Below, piece after piece: positions 7,628 through 17,996 of a DNA stretch of 64,000 bases (its first letter is position 1; the number at the start of each line of letters is the position of its first letter). The notes beneath the pieces were generated by a model. The model was not told the DNA's origin. It did no database searches and saw only the letters and a program-made list of their open reading frames with translations. The translations under genes and the position numbers were made by a program. The DNA is from Streptomyces sp. NBC_01428. GTDB taxonomy: Bacteria; Actinomycetota; Actinomycetes; Streptomycetales; Streptomycetaceae. Location of the stretch: NCBI RefSeq assembly GCF_036231965.1, contig NZ_CP109499.1, positions 310,001-374,000 of the forward strand. Direction: 5' to 3'.

Positions 7628-8616
7628 GGGAATTCGGATATGAGCGCGCCCGTGACGTGCCGGGCGCCGTCGCGGTCCTCGGCGCGGATCCTGACGCCCG
7701 CTTCCTGGGGGGTGGCACCAACCTCGTGGACCTGATGAAGGCGGGCGTCGAGCGCCCCGCCCATCTGGTCGATGTACGTGGACTGCCCCTGGACCGCGTC
7801 GAGTCGACCCCCGACGGCGGCCTGCTGATCGGGGCCACGGTCAGCAACAGCGACCTCGCCGCCCACCCCGAGGTCCGCCGCCGCTACCCGGCTCTCACCC
7901 AGGCCGTCCTCGCGGGCGCCTCCGGGCAGTTGCGCAACATGGCGACGGTCGGCGGCAACCTCCTGCAGCGCACGCGCTGCGCGTACTTCACCGACGTGAC
8001 CAAGCCGTGCAACAAGCGCACCCCGGGAAGCGGCTGTCCCGCCGCGACGGGCGAGCACCGCAACTCCGCGATCCTCGGCGCGAGCGAACACTGCGTGGCC
8101 GTGCATCCGTCCGACCTGGCCGTCGCCCTCACCGCGTTCGACGCCGTCGTGCACTACGAGACCATCGACGGCGAGGGAGAGTTGGCGTTCGCCGACTTCT
8201 ATCTGCCGGTCGGTGACACCCCGCACCTGGAGACCGCGCTGCCCGCCGGCGCGCTGATCACCGGCATCACCCTGCCGCCCGCGGCGGTCGCCGCCCACTC
8301 CCGTTACCGGAAGGTCCGCGAACGCGCCTCCTACGCGTTCGCCATCGGCTCGGCCGCCGCCGCCCTCGACGTCGAGGACGGTGTCGTACGGGACGTGCGG
8401 CTCGCCCTCGGCGCGGTCGCCTCCCGGCCGTGGCGGGCCCGCGCCGCCGAGGCAGCGCTGATCGGCCGGCCCGCGTCCGGTGAGACGTTCGCGCTCGCCG
8501 CCGACGCCGAACTCTCCGCCGCCGAGCCGCTGCCCCAGGCCGCGTACAAGGTGCCCCTGCTGCGCAACCTGCTCGTCGCGCTGCTCACCGAACTCAACGA
8601 GGAGGCCGCCCGATGA
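7624..8616 (+). CDS. molybdenum hydroxylase FAD-binding subunit with extra [4Fe-4S] site
   Basis: A 330-residue FAD subunit of the CO dehydrogenase/PaoB type. FAD-binding stretches are FLGGGTNLVDLMK and NMATVGGNLLQRTRC. Four cysteines in the insertion (C119, C129, C138, C157: TRCAYF, KPCNKR, SGCPA, EHCVAV) match the extra [4Fe-4S] cluster that distinguishes PaoB-like subunits from ordinary xanthine dehydrogenase medium chains. It transfers electrons to the final acceptor. The start ATG overlaps the previous stop by four bases and its own stop overlaps the next start in the same way. Confidence 0.92.
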   Translation: MREFGYERARDVPGAVAVLGADPDARFLGGGTNLVDLMKAGVERPAHLVDVRGLPLDRVESTPDGGLLIGATVSNSDLAAHPEVRRRYPALTQAVLAGASGQLRNMATVGGNLLQRTRCAYFTDVTKPCNKRTPGSGCPAATGEHRNSAILGASEHCVAVHPSDLAVALTAFDAVVHYETIDGEGELAFADFYLPVGDTPHLETALPAGALITGITLPPAAVAAHSRYRKVRERASYAFAIGSAAAALDVEDGVVRDVRLALGAVASRPWRARAAEAALIGRPASGETFALAADAELSAAEPLPQAAYKVPLLRNLLVALLTELNEEAAR

Positions 8617-10727
8617 CGACCGTCGCAGGAACGGACGCGGTCGGCGTCGCCCACACCCGGATCGAGGGCCGCGACAAGGTCACCGGCGCGGCACGCTACG
8701 CGGCCGAGATCCCGTTCGCCGACCTCGTCCACGGCTGGCTGGTGCTGTCGACCGTGACGCGCGGCCGCGTCCGGACGATCGGCGACGAGGCCGTACTGGG
8801 CATGCCCGGAGTCCTCGCCGTGCTGCACCACGGCAACGCGCCCCGGGTGCGGGACGACGTCGTGGGCGCGCTAGGCCGCCCCGACCCGATCATCGAGGTG
8901 TTCCAGCACGACCGGGTGCCGCACGCGGGGTGGCCCGTCGCCCTCGTCGTGGCGGAGACCTCCGAGCAGGCCCGTGAGGCGGCCGACGCGCTCGTGGTCG
9001 AGTACGACCGGGAGCCGCACGACATCGCCTTCCGCGCGGACCACGACGGCGCCCGCCAGGTGCAGGACGACGAGGTCGTCAAGGGCGACCTGGAGGCTCA
9101 ACTCGCCGCGTCCGAGGCCGTGGTGGACGCCACCTACACCACGCCCGAACAGCACCACAGCGCCATGGAACCGCATGCCGTGACCGTGTGCTGGGACGGC
9201 GGGCGTCTGGAGGTGTTCGACTCCAACCAGGGCTCCAAGTGGATCGCCGACGACCTCGCGCACCTCTTCTCGCTCGACCCGTCCGCCGTCCACGTCCGCT
9301 CCGAGCACGTGGGCGGCGCCTTCGGCTCCAAGGGGCTGCGCTCCCACCATGTCGCCGCCGTGATGGCCGCGACCGAGCTGCACCGGCCCGTGCGGATCTC
9401 CCTGACCAGGCGGCAGGTCTTCGCGATCACCGGATACCGCAGCCCCACCAGCCAGCGCGTGCGGCTCGGCGCCGACGCCGGGGGACGCCTGCGCGCCTTC
9501 GGCCACGACAATCTCAACCTCACCTCCACGCTGCGCGAGTTCGTCGAGGGCAGCGCCGGGTTCGGGCGCACGATGTACGCGAGCGACGCCCACCACAGCG
9601 TCAACCGGGTGCTGCCCCTGGACATGCCCACGCCCACCTGGATGCGGGCCCCCGGTGAGGCACCCGGCTCCTTCGCCGTCGAGTCGGCGCTCGACGAACT
9701 CGCCGAGAAGCTCGGCATCGACCCGATCGAGCTGCGGGTGCGCAACGAACCCGCCGTCGGCCCCGTCTCCGGCCTGCCGTTCAGCAGCCGCAACCTCCTC
9801 GGCTGCTTCGAGGAGGGCGCCCGCCGGTTCGGCTGGGCAGGGCGGGACCCGCGCCCCCGCGTGCGCCGCGAAGGCCGCTGGCTGATCGGCACCGGCGTGG
9901 CCGCCGCGTCCTTCCAGGCCGGCGCGGCACCCACCACGGCCTCCGCCACGGCCGAGACCGACGGCACCTTCACCGTGAAGGTCACCGCGGCCGACGTCGG
10001 CACCGGTGCCCGCACCGCCCTCACCCTGATCGCCGCCGAGGCCCTGGAGGTCGCGCCGGACCGGGTCCGGGTGCGAATCGCCGACAGCGACTTCGGGCAC
10101 GCCTGGGTCGCCGGCGGCTCGATGGGCACGCGCTCCTGGGGCTGGGCGGTGAGCGTCGCCGCCCGCCAACTGCGTGAACGGCTTGCGCTGTTCGGATCCG
10201 ACCTGCCCAAGGACGGCGTCACCGCCACCGCTGACACCGCCGATCTCATCGCGGCCCTCGCGCAGAAGGAACGGCACGCGTTCGGCGCACAGTTCGCCGA
10301 GGCGGCCGTCGACGTCACCACGGGCGAGGTACGGGTCCGGCGCATGCTGGGCGTCTTCGCGGCCGGCCGGATCATCAACCCCCTCACCGCACGCAGTCAG
10401 CTGGTGGGCGGCATGACGTGGGGCCTGTCCATGGCCCTGCACGAGGAGGCGGTGCGCGACGACGCGTTCGGCGAGCACATCGGCGCCGACTTCGCGGGCT
10501 ACCACTTCGCGGCCAACGCCGACGTCGCCGAGATCGAGGCCGACTGGATCGACGATCCCGACCCCGACGACCCCGTCGGCATCAAGGGCATCGGCGAGAT
10601 CGGCATCGTGGGCGCCGCCGCCGCGATCGCGAGCGCGGTGTGGCACGCCACCGGCGTCCGTCACCGGGAGCTGCCGATCCGCCCCGACCGCGTCCTGCTC
10701 GCCGAAGCGGCCCGCACCGATGCTTGA
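8613..10727 (+). CDS. molybdenum hydroxylase molybdopterin-binding subunit
   Basis: A 704-residue catalytic subunit holding molybdopterin cytosine dinucleotide. Family signatures are GRDKVTGAARYAAEIP near the N-terminus, QHHSAMEPHAV, HVGGAFGSKGLRSHHVA, MRAPGEAPGSFAVESALDE and GIKGIGEIGIVGAAAA near the C-terminus, where E662 corresponds to the catalytic glutamate. Length and partner genes point to the PaoC/YagR group of aldehyde oxidoreductases rather than xanthine dehydrogenase, but the substrate cannot be assigned from sequence. No molybdopterin cytidylyltransferase is in the window, so cofactor supply must come from elsewhere. Confidence 0.92.
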   Translation: MTTVAGTDAVGVAHTRIEGRDKVTGAARYAAEIPFADLVHGWLVLSTVTRGRVRTIGDEAVLGMPGVLAVLHHGNAPRVRDDVVGALGRPDPIIEVFQHDRVPHAGWPVALVVAETSEQAREAADALVVEYDREPHDIAFRADHDGARQVQDDEVVKGDLEAQLAASEAVVDATYTTPEQHHSAMEPHAVTVCWDGGRLEVFDSNQGSKWIADDLAHLFSLDPSAVHVRSEHVGGAFGSKGLRSHHVAAVMAATELHRPVRISLTRRQVFAITGYRSPTSQRVRLGADAGGRLRAFGHDNLNLTSTLREFVEGSAGFGRTMYASDAHHSVNRVLPLDMPTPTWMRAPGEAPGSFAVESALDELAEKLGIDPIELRVRNEPAVGPVSGLPFSSRNLLGCFEEGARRFGWAGRDPRPRVRREGRWLIGTGVAAASFQAGAAPTTASATAETDGTFTVKVTAADVGTGARTALTLIAAEALEVAPDRVRVRIADSDFGHAWVAGGSMGTRSWGWAVSVAARQLRERLALFGSDLPKDGVTATADTADLIAALAQKERHAFGAQFAEAAVDVTTGEVRVRRMLGVFAAGRIINPLTARSQLVGGMTWGLSMALHEEAVRDDAFGEHIGADFAGYHFAANADVAEIEADWIDDPDPDDPVGIKGIGEIGIVGAAAAIASAVWHATGVRHRELPIRPDRVLLAEAARTDA

Positions 10728-11832
10728 CCTCGCCGCGGAGCTGGCTCCCTGGGTCGCACAGGGGCGCGCGTTCGCCGTCGCGACCGTCGTCTCGGTGAGC
10801 GGCAGCGCGCCCCGCCCGGTCGGCGCGGCGCTCGCCGTCGACGCCGCGGGCGAGGTCATCGGCTCGGTGTCCGGCGGCTGCGTCGAGGGCGCGGTGTACG
10901 AGCTGTGCGTGAGCGCCCTCGCGGACGGGATTCCGGCACGGGAACGGTTCGGGTACAGCGACGACGACGCGTTCGCCGTGGGGCTGACCTGCGGCGGTGC
11001 GGTCGAGGTGCACGTCGTGCCGGTCCGGGTCGGCACGCCTGCCCGTACGACGCTGGAGACCGCGCTGGACCTCACAGCGCGCGGCGAGGCGGTGGCCCTG
11101 GCGCGTGTCCTCGACGCGGGCCCCGGGCTGCTCCTCGTCCGGCCGGACGGCACGTACGAGGGCGACCTCGGCACGGCCGACGACGCCGGGCTCGCCGCGC
11201 AGGCCCACGCGCTGCTCGACGTCGGGCGCACCGAGGTGTGCGCGGTACCGGAGAGCGCGGCGGACTGCGGCGCCGACATCACCCTGTTCGTGGAGTCGAG
11301 CGTGCCGCCCGCCCGGATGATCGTGTTCGGTGCGGTCGACTTCGCGGGAGCCCTCGTGCGGGTCGGCAAACTGCTCGGCTACCACGTGACGTTGTGCGAC
11401 GCGCGGAGCGTCTTCGCGACCCGGGCCCGGTTCCCGGAGGCGGACGAGGTCGTCGTCGAGTGGCCCGACCGCTATCTCCGGACCACCCGCACGGACGCCC
11501 GCACGGTCCTGTGCGTCCTGACCCACGACGCCAAGTTCGACGTACCACTTCTGGAGGTCGCTCTGCGCCGGCCGGCCGCGTACGTCGGGGCGATGGGTTC
11601 GCGACGTACGCACGAGGACCGCGTTCGTCTCCTTCGGGAGGCGGGGGTGAGCGCGGCCGAGCTGGAGCGGCTGCGGTCCCCCATCGGCCTGGACCTCGGC
11701 GGGCGCACGCCGGAGGAGACGGCCGTGTCGATCGGGGCGGAGATCGTGGCGGTGCGGCGAGCGGGAAGCGGGGTGCCGCTGCGGGAACTGGACGGGGCGA
11801 TCCACCGTCCGGCTTCGCCTCCCCATCGCTGA
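10720..11832 (+). CDS. XdhC/CoxI family molybdenum cofactor insertion protein
   Basis: A 370-residue XdhC-like chaperone. The N-terminal domain has VVSVSGSAPRPVGAAL and GSVSGGCVEGAVYE, and the C-terminal half carries the Rossmann-like XdhC_C domain (MIVFGAVDFAGALVRVGKLLGY, YVGAMGSRRTHEDRVRLL, SPIGLDLGGRTPEETAVSI). In relatives it binds and sulfurates molybdopterin cofactor and loads it into the apo-hydroxylase. The start overlaps the catalytic subunit stop by eight bases, completing the four-gene operon. Family members often keep a Cys in the nucleotide-binding glycine region; here it reads FGAVDFAG. Confidence 0.9.
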   Translation: MLDLAAELAPWVAQGRAFAVATVVSVSGSAPRPVGAALAVDAAGEVIGSVSGGCVEGAVYELCVSALADGIPARERFGYSDDDAFAVGLTCGGAVEVHVVPVRVGTPARTTLETALDLTARGEAVALARVLDAGPGLLLVRPDGTYEGDLGTADDAGLAAQAHALLDVGRTEVCAVPESAADCGADITLFVESSVPPARMIVFGAVDFAGALVRVGKLLGYHVTLCDARSVFATRARFPEADEVVVEWPDRYLRTTRTDARTVLCVLTHDAKFDVPLLEVALRRPAAYVGAMGSRRTHEDRVRLLREAGVSAAELERLRSPIGLDLGGRTPEETAVSIGAEIVAVRRAGSGVPLRELDGAIHRPASPPHR

Positions 11833-11930
11833 AGGCCTCTCGCCTTGGCCGGAACGCTGGGGATCGCGGCTTCAGCCGGCCCGTGGGCCTGCCGAAGCCG
11901 GCCTCGAACTCGCGGCCCCGCGCGGCCGGT

Positions 11931-13529
11931 TCAGCCGCCCGGCACCGGGACCGGTCTGGCCAGCAGCTGGTCCAGGATCTCGCCGAGGAAGCGGGTTCGA
12001 TCCGTCACCGTTGTCGTGGTGCGCAGCGCGACGATCCCGTCCGGACGGACGAGCACGGCGCCGTCGTCGGGGAGCCACGGGACCGCGACGCGGTGCGCGG
12101 GAAGTCCGACGTCCGCCGCGGCGGTGAGCCAGCGCTCGCCGGCGACTCCGGCCAGCAGGGTCCACCGGGACGCCACCAGGTCGAGCGTGGACGTCCCGTC
12201 GATCCAGGCGTGCGGCACGCGTGAGCCCGGTGTGCCGTCCAGCACCAGGTCGACGGTGGACGGGAGTTCCGGTCGGGGATCGACGATGGCGGCCGAGTCG
12301 TACCGCTGGCCGAGGTGCACGACCGGCGCCGCCCACACCCCTGCCGCCGCCCTCGCCGCGTCGGCCTCCGGTCCGCGTCCCCAGTGCAGTTTCGGGTCGG
12401 CGACCCTGCGCAGCGCCTGGTCCAGCGTCGCCGCCGCGACCGGTTCCCGTTCGTGCGCGTAGGTGTCGAGCAGCCCGGCACCCGCCTCGCCGTGGTGGAC
12501 GGCGGCCAGCTTCCACGCCAGGTTGTGCGCGTCGGCGACGCCGGTGTTGAGCCCGAACGCGCCCAGAGGCGACACGGTGTGCGCGGCGTCGCCGACCAGG
12601 AACACGCGGCCGACGGTGAAGCGTTCGGCTGCCGCGCTCCGGGGCCGCCAAGGGAGCACACTGCGCACTTCGACGTCGAGGTCCGGGTCGCCGACCGCCG
12701 AGCGGATGATCGTCGCGCATCGCTCGTGCGTGAAGTCCTCGGGGCGTTCGCCGCCGTCGGTGTCGCAGGCGACGTGGAAGACCCAGTTCGTCGCGCCGTC
12801 CACGGTGGCCAGCAGGCCGGGCGCCTCCGGTGTGGTGATGGTGCAGGTGGCGAAGGACATCCCCCGCAGATGCGGTCGGAGGTCGGCCCGGAACAGGATG
12901 TTGATCATCGACTTGCCGAGGTCGCCGGGCCCGGAGACGCCCACCCCGAGCGCCGTCCGTACGGTGCTGTGCGTGCCGTCGGCGGCGACCGCGTGCGTGC
13001 ACCGCAGCGAGTAACGCCCGTCAGGTCCCTCCAGCTCGACATCGACTCCGTCGGCGTCCTGCCTGATGCCTGTCAGGCGGGTCGACCAGCGCAGGTCGGC
13101 CCCACGGCGTGCCAGGTCGGCCGCCACGACGGCGTCGAGCCGGTCCTGCGCGCAGACGCCGCGCAGTCTGAACGGCGTCGCGTCCAGTCCGTCTGCGGAG
13201 GGGGTCGGCATGGGCACCGTCACGACGTCGCCCTCACCCATCGCGACGACGGTCGGCGCGACGGCCTTGCCCACGGCGCCTCGGAGATCGACCGCGGCGG
13301 CGTCGACGGCGGCGTCGAGACCGATCTCGCGGAGGATCTCGACGGTGCGCGCTCCGATGCCGGTGGCGCGTGGGTGCACCGACGGCCCGGACCTGCGTTC
13401 GACGAGCACCACGGGGACTCCGTGGTGGGTGAGGAGTGCCGCGGTGAGCAGGCCGACGCTGCCGCCTCCGACCACGAGCACTGGCACTGGCACTGGCACT
13501 GGCACGTCTGGATACGCCGTTTCCGTCAT
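11931..13529 (-). CDS. FAD-dependent aromatic monooxygenase
   Basis: A 532-residue class A flavoprotein hydroxylase (PHBH fold). Visible are the dinucleotide-binding VLVVGGGSVGLLTAALL near residues 18-34, the DG motif (HAVAADGTHSTVR) and the second FAD motif FLVGDAAHTVSPLGAFGLNTG. A thioredoxin-like C-terminal domain follows, as in RdmE/MhpA relatives. It probably hydroxylates an aromatic or polyketide-like substrate with NAD(P)H. The start ATG at 13529 follows a TACGGT -10-like box by six bases with no ribosome site, so the mRNA may be leaderless. The N-terminus carries PVPVPVPV encoded by a hexanucleotide repeat. Its divergent TetR neighbour is the likely regulator. Confidence 0.9.
   Translation of the reverse strand: MTETAYPDVPVPVPVPVLVVGGGSVGLLTAALLTHHGVPVVLVERRSGPSVHPRATGIGARTVEILREIGLDAAVDAAAVDLRGAVGKAVAPTVVAMGEGDVVTVPMPTPSADGLDATPFRLRGVCAQDRLDAVVAADLARRGADLRWSTRLTGIRQDADGVDVELEGPDGRYSLRCTHAVAADGTHSTVRTALGVGVSGPGDLGKSMINILFRADLRPHLRGMSFATCTITTPEAPGLLATVDGATNWVFHVACDTDGGERPEDFTHERCATIIRSAVGDPDLDVEVRSVLPWRPRSAAAERFTVGRVFLVGDAAHTVSPLGAFGLNTGVADAHNLAWKLAAVHHGEAGAGLLDTYAHEREPVAAATLDQALRRVADPKLHWGRGPEADAARAAAGVWAAPVVHLGQRYDSAAIVDPRPELPSTVDLVLDGTPGSRVPHAWIDGTSTLDLVASRWTLLAGVAGERWLTAAADVGLPAHRVAVPWLPDDGAVLVRPDGIVALRTTTTVTDRTRFLGEILDQLLARPVPVPGG
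13481..13504. repeat. four tandem copies of CTGGCA
   Basis: Four perfect hexanucleotide units lie inside the monooxygenase gene and encode Pro-Val repeats just before the FAD-binding motif. Slippage would change the repeat number without breaking the frame. Confidence 0.9.
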
Positions 13530-13544
13530 GGCTACACCGTAGCC
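13530..13544. promoter_or_regulatory. TetR operator candidate overlapping the monooxygenase promoter
   Basis: GGCTAC-ACC-GTAGCC, a perfect 6-3-6 inverted repeat abutting the monooxygenase start codon and covering its putative -10 box. It lies in the only 56 bases between the monooxygenase and its divergent TetR gene. Confidence 0.7.
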
Positions 13545-13585
13545 AGAAGGTAGGATGCGGGTCAACGAGGAAAGGAACCGCCCTG

Positions 13586-14290
13586 ATGACCGAGCCCGTC
13601 CCCTCCTCGGTGTGGACCCGCCCGCGCCCCGAGCCACGTCGGCGCGCGCCCGGCGTGGACCAGTACGTGGCCGCCGCGCTGGCCGTCGCGGACGCCGAGG
13701 GACTGGCGGCGGTGTCGATGCGACGGGTCGCGGGGGATCTCGGCTCCGGAACCGCCACGCTCTACCGGTACATCACCAACCGCGACGAGCTGGTGGACCT
13801 GATGATCGACGCCGTTCAGGGCGAGGATCCGCTTCCCGAGCCCACCGGGGAGTGGCGTGCGGACCTGGGGACGGTCGCGCGCGCCTTGCGTACGACGCTG
13901 CTGCGGCACCCTTGGCTGGCCGGTGAACTGACGGGACGGCCCGCGCTCGGCCCCAACTCGTTGCGGCGGTCCGAGTCCACGTTGCGCGCCGCCGTCGCCC
14001 TGACGTCGGACATCACCCTGGCCTCGCAGGCGCTCGGTACCGTGCGCGCGTACGTGCTGGGTTCGGTCGCCGCCCAGCAGGCCGTTCGGCACGCGGAGCA
14101 GCGCACCGGGCTCAGCGAGGAGGAGTGGCAGCGCAGCGTCGGCCCCTACATCACCGAGGTCCTCGCGGCCGGTGAGCACCCGATGCTCGCCCGCCGCATC
14201 ATCGAAGCCGAGGAACTCGACCCCGACGTGGAGTTCGCGTTCGGCCTCGACTGCGTGCTCGACGGACTCGCGGCCAGACTGGCCCGCTGA
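13586..14290 (+). CDS. TetR family regulator with TetR_C-type ligand domain
   Basis: A 234-residue regulator. After a basic N-terminus comes the helix-turn-helix LAAVSMRRVAGDLGSGTATLYRYITNRDELVDL. The C-terminal domain (WRADLGTVARALRTTLLRHPWLAGELTGRPALGPN) is of the tetracycline-repressor type found in regulators of antibiotic-modifying and export genes. GAGGAAAGG precedes the ATG and TAGGAT at 13551-13556 could be its -10 box. It is divergent from the FAD monooxygenase, a pairing that resembles drug-inactivating monooxygenase modules, though the ligand is unknown. Confidence 0.9.
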   Translation: MTEPVPSSVWTRPRPEPRRRAPGVDQYVAAALAVADAEGLAAVSMRRVAGDLGSGTATLYRYITNRDELVDLMIDAVQGEDPLPEPTGEWRADLGTVARALRTTLLRHPWLAGELTGRPALGPNSLRRSESTLRAAVALTSDITLASQALGTVRAYVLGSVAAQQAVRHAEQRTGLSEEEWQRSVGPYITEVLAAGEHPMLARRIIEAEELDPDVEFAFGLDCVLDGLAARLAR

Positions 14291-14476
14291 GCGGTGGGAA
14301 CGCGCAGGGTCGACACCCTGGCGGGGGAACATCCCGGCGGGGAGGACACGAGACGCGGCCGGTCACCTGTCGACGGGCTCACCCACTGCCGGGCACCGCG
14401 CGACAGCCACGCTCCTCACCTCCTCACCTCGTCACCACCGCGCCGGCCCGGCCGTCGAGCCCGCAGCGGACAACTC

Positions 14477-14860
14477 CTAGAGGTCCGGGCCCAGAGCGCC
14501 ACGGACCGCGGCCAGGATCGCTTCGGTGTCGGCGCCCAGGGCGCGGGCGGACGAGGTGAAATCGCGGGCGAGGGTGGCCAGTTGAGAGGCGTGCGGGGGC
14601 GTCGGGCCGGCCGGGGGTGCCGCGACCCGGGAGCCCGCCCCACGGCGGGTGCGGATCAGGTCGGCGGCTTCAAGTTCGCGGTAGGCCCGGGCCACGGTGC
14701 CCGGCGCGAGGCCGAGGTCCGTGGCCAGCTGGCGCACGGTGGGAAGCCGGTCCCCCTCGGCGAGTTGTCCGGTGAGGATCAGGGCACCGAGCTGCGCGCG
14801 GATCTGGGCGTACGGCGGTACCTGGCTGGTGGTGTCGACGCGGACGGCGGGCTCATTCAT
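14477..14860 (-). CDS. GntR family regulator, YtrA type
   Basis: A 127-residue GntR protein with only a short C-terminal extension after the winged helix, as in the YtrA subfamily. The DNA-binding domain is PPYAQIRAQLGALILTGQLAEGDRLPTVRQLATDLGLAPGTVARAYRELEA. It overlaps the end of the upstream membrane protein gene by eight bases, so both belong to one transcript. Twelve-base direct repeats with internal symmetry upstream of that gene (15663-15728) are the probable autoregulatory site. Confidence 0.93.
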   Translation of the reverse strand: MNEPAVRVDTTSQVPPYAQIRAQLGALILTGQLAEGDRLPTVRQLATDLGLAPGTVARAYRELEAADLIRTRRGAGSRVAAPPAGPTPPHASQLATLARDFTSSARALGADTEAILAAVRGALGPDL

Positions 14861-15644
14861 CGTCGGGGAACCCGCCTGCCACGTTGTCCCCGACGGCTCG
14901 CGGGGCCACCACGGTGACCAGGGACCACGCGACGGTGAACAGGTTCACGAGGGCCAGCGGGTAGAACACCCAGAAGGTGAGCAGTCCCATCGCGCCGGCG
15001 CAGCCGGTCTCCGTCAGCGAAATGGAGACCATCACGACGGCGTACAGCTGCTGGCTCGAGACCAGGAGGCCCCAGGCCCCGGTCACCGCCCACGCGCGGT
15101 CGCAGCGCTGTTGCTTCCCGCCCGGTCCGTCGGCGATGCGGCGCAGGGCCCACATGCACGTGGGAGTGGCTATGGCGAGTGCGCCGAACATCGGGAGGCT
15201 GTAGTACAGGCCGGGCCACGGGCCGAGGAGTGCCCGCATCCCGTTGCAGGTGACGGCGACGACCTTCCCGGCACTGAAGGTGCGGCCTGAGTCGATGGAC
15301 GCCGTGATGGCCGTGATCACCAGCAGCACGGTGAGCGAGACGCCCTGAAGGACGATCAAGGGGCCCATCCGCGGCGGTACATGTTTTCTGACCAGGCGTG
15401 GCGCGAGGCTCGCGGTGCGCACCGCGTCCTGCGGGACCAGGGTCAGCGCGTCGGCGAGGAGGACTCCCGCCACCGCGCACAGGCCGAAGGCGGTGATGCA
15501 GAACACGACGCGCTGCTCGAACTCGACCTGCCCCAGCGTGGACAGCGCCTGTGCCGCGATGACGCCGATGGCCAGGCCGGACCAGCGGGCGTAGTGATCG
15601 GCGTGATCGAGGAAACGGCTCTGGAGCGGGGCGGTGCCGAGCAT
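14853..15644 (-). CDS. integral membrane protein of unknown function, six TM segments
   Basis: A 263-residue membrane protein with about six hydrophobic segments, for example LAIGVIAAQALST, VVFCITAFGLCAVAGVLLADALTLV, MGPLIVLQGVSLTVLLVITAIT and WVFYPLALVNLFTVAWSLVTVV. No transporter motif or catalytic pattern is recognised. It is the first gene of a two-gene operon with a YtrA-type GntR repressor. YtrA-type regulators often govern membrane transport or cell-envelope stress genes, so an envelope role is plausible, but no ABC ATPase accompanies it here. Confidence 0.8.
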   Translation of the reverse strand: MLGTAPLQSRFLDHADHYARWSGLAIGVIAAQALSTLGQVEFEQRVVFCITAFGLCAVAGVLLADALTLVPQDAVRTASLAPRLVRKHVPPRMGPLIVLQGVSLTVLLVITAITASIDSGRTFSAGKVVAVTCNGMRALLGPWPGLYYSLPMFGALAIATPTCMWALRRIADGPGGKQQRCDRAWAVTGAWGLLVSSQQLYAVVMVSISLTETGCAGAMGLLTFWVFYPLALVNLFTVAWSLVTVVAPRAVGDNVAGGFPDDE

Positions 15645-15662
15645 GGAGAGGTCCCCTCAGAC

Positions 15663-15728
15663 ATCTTGTATCAAGCGGTAAGCACAAGATGCCCTAGGCG
15701 GAATCTTGTGTCAAACAATCGATACAAG
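15663..15728. promoter_or_regulatory. GntR operator region with ATCTTGTRTCAA direct repeats
   Basis: ATCTTGTATCAA (15663-15674) and ATCTTGTGTCAA (15703-15714) are direct repeats 40 bases apart. Each is completed by a downstream inverted arm: ACAAGAT at 15684-15690, and GATACAAG at 15721-15728, which pairs with CTTGTGTC with one mismatch. The site lies 19 bases upstream of the membrane protein start and fits autoregulation by the co-transcribed GntR protein. Confidence 0.75.
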
Positions 15729-15758
15729 GCGGTCCAGGGGGATACGCGCGAGGACGGG

Positions 15759-15798
15759 GAGGGCGGGTCAGGGGAACGCCAACCCCTGACCCGCCCTC
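15759..15798. terminator. strong hairpin, 16-bp stem
   Basis: Arms GAGGGCGGGTCAGGGG and its exact complement with an eight-base loop, 60 bases downstream of the aminopeptidase stop on the minus strand. No U-tract, as usual in Streptomyces. It also shields the membrane protein/gntR promoter. Confidence 0.85.
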
Positions 15799-15857
15799 AC
15801 GGAACAACGCGCAGGTACGACGGCCCATCGCACGGGCCACCTGCTGCGGGAAGCCGT

Positions 15858-17228
<1,371 letters not shown>

Positions 17229-17996
17229 CTATCGCCCCTGGGCTGCCCGCTCCACGTTCGACCGGTGCGGGCCCTGGAGCCACTCCGCGTGCGGCCCCAG
17301 ACGCGCGTCGACCGGTTCCTCTCCGCGCCGGAGCGCGTCGACGTAGGCGCGGTCGGCCGCGAGGCGCGCCGCCACCTCGGGTCCTTGGGCCACGGCGCCG
17401 TGACCGGGAACCACGACATCGACGTGCCCGATAGCCTCACCGAAGCGGTCGAGCGCGGCCTCGTAGGCGGCCGGTTGACCGTCCTGGCGCACGTCGAAGA
17501 GCGGGATCAGGACGTCGGAGAGCATGTCGCCGGCGAGCAGGACGCCACGGTCCGCGAGGAGGATCGCGGCGTGGCCGACGGCGTGCGCCCGGTGGTCGAT
17601 GATCTCCCCCGGCACCGGTCCGCCGTCCGCGGGCAGCGGGGTCACCTGGGCGACCAGGTCCAGAGGAATGCCGGACGCGCTCTCCGCCGCCATCGTCCGT
17701 GCCCGCTCGCGGGCTTGACGGGCGACCTCGGCGGCGGCCGGCGTGGCGTAGCGCGGGACGTCACCGAACCGGGGATGCCAGAGCAGGTGGTCCCAGTGCG
17801 GATGGGTGGCGAATCCGGCGAGCACGGGAAGGCCGAGCTGCTCCACGTCATCGGCGAGTTGGCTCAACTCCGTGCCATGGATGCCGGGATCGATCAGCAC
17901 CAGCCCGTCGTCCACCCGCACCACGATGGAATTGCTCCAGACCCATTCGCTCTGCCGGACCCAGACGCCGTCGGCCACCTGATTCAGCTTGCCCAT
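17229..17996 (-). CDS. metallo-beta-lactamase-fold hydrolase
   Basis: A 255-residue MBL-fold protein. The metal-binding motif is THPHWDH (H65, H67, D69, H70), followed by HAVGHAAILLADRGVLLAGDML, where the metal-bridging Asp lies, and VVPGHGAVAQG with the last His. The sequence LVLIDPGIHGTELSQLADD suits beta-lactamase-like or glyoxalase II-like hydrolases; the exact substrate is unclear. Start: ATG at 17996 has GGGAG five bases upstream and is favoured over ATG at 18008. It is a single gene divergent from the metallophosphoesterase. Confidence 0.88.
   Translation of the reverse strand: MGKLNQVADGVWVRQSEWVWSNSIVVRVDDGLVLIDPGIHGTELSQLADDVEQLGLPVLAGFATHPHWDHLLWHPRFGDVPRYATPAAAEVARQARERARTMAAESASGIPLDLVAQVTPLPADGGPVPGEIIDHRAHAVGHAAILLADRGVLLAGDMLSDVLIPLFDVRQDGQPAAYEAALDRFGEAIGHVDVVVPGHGAVAQGPEVAARLAADRAYVDALRRGEEPVDARLGPHAEWLQGPHRSNVERAAQGR

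Noticed and set aside
8871..11369. 832-codon open frame on the minus strand across the molybdenum hydroxylase operon
   Set aside because: It is antisense to well-recognised PaoC and XdhC genes, and its composition is the usual by-product of high third-position GC.
13481..13504. CRISPR-like or phase-variable repeat
   Set aside because: Units are six bases, contiguous and in frame; no spacers, and changes cannot shift the frame.
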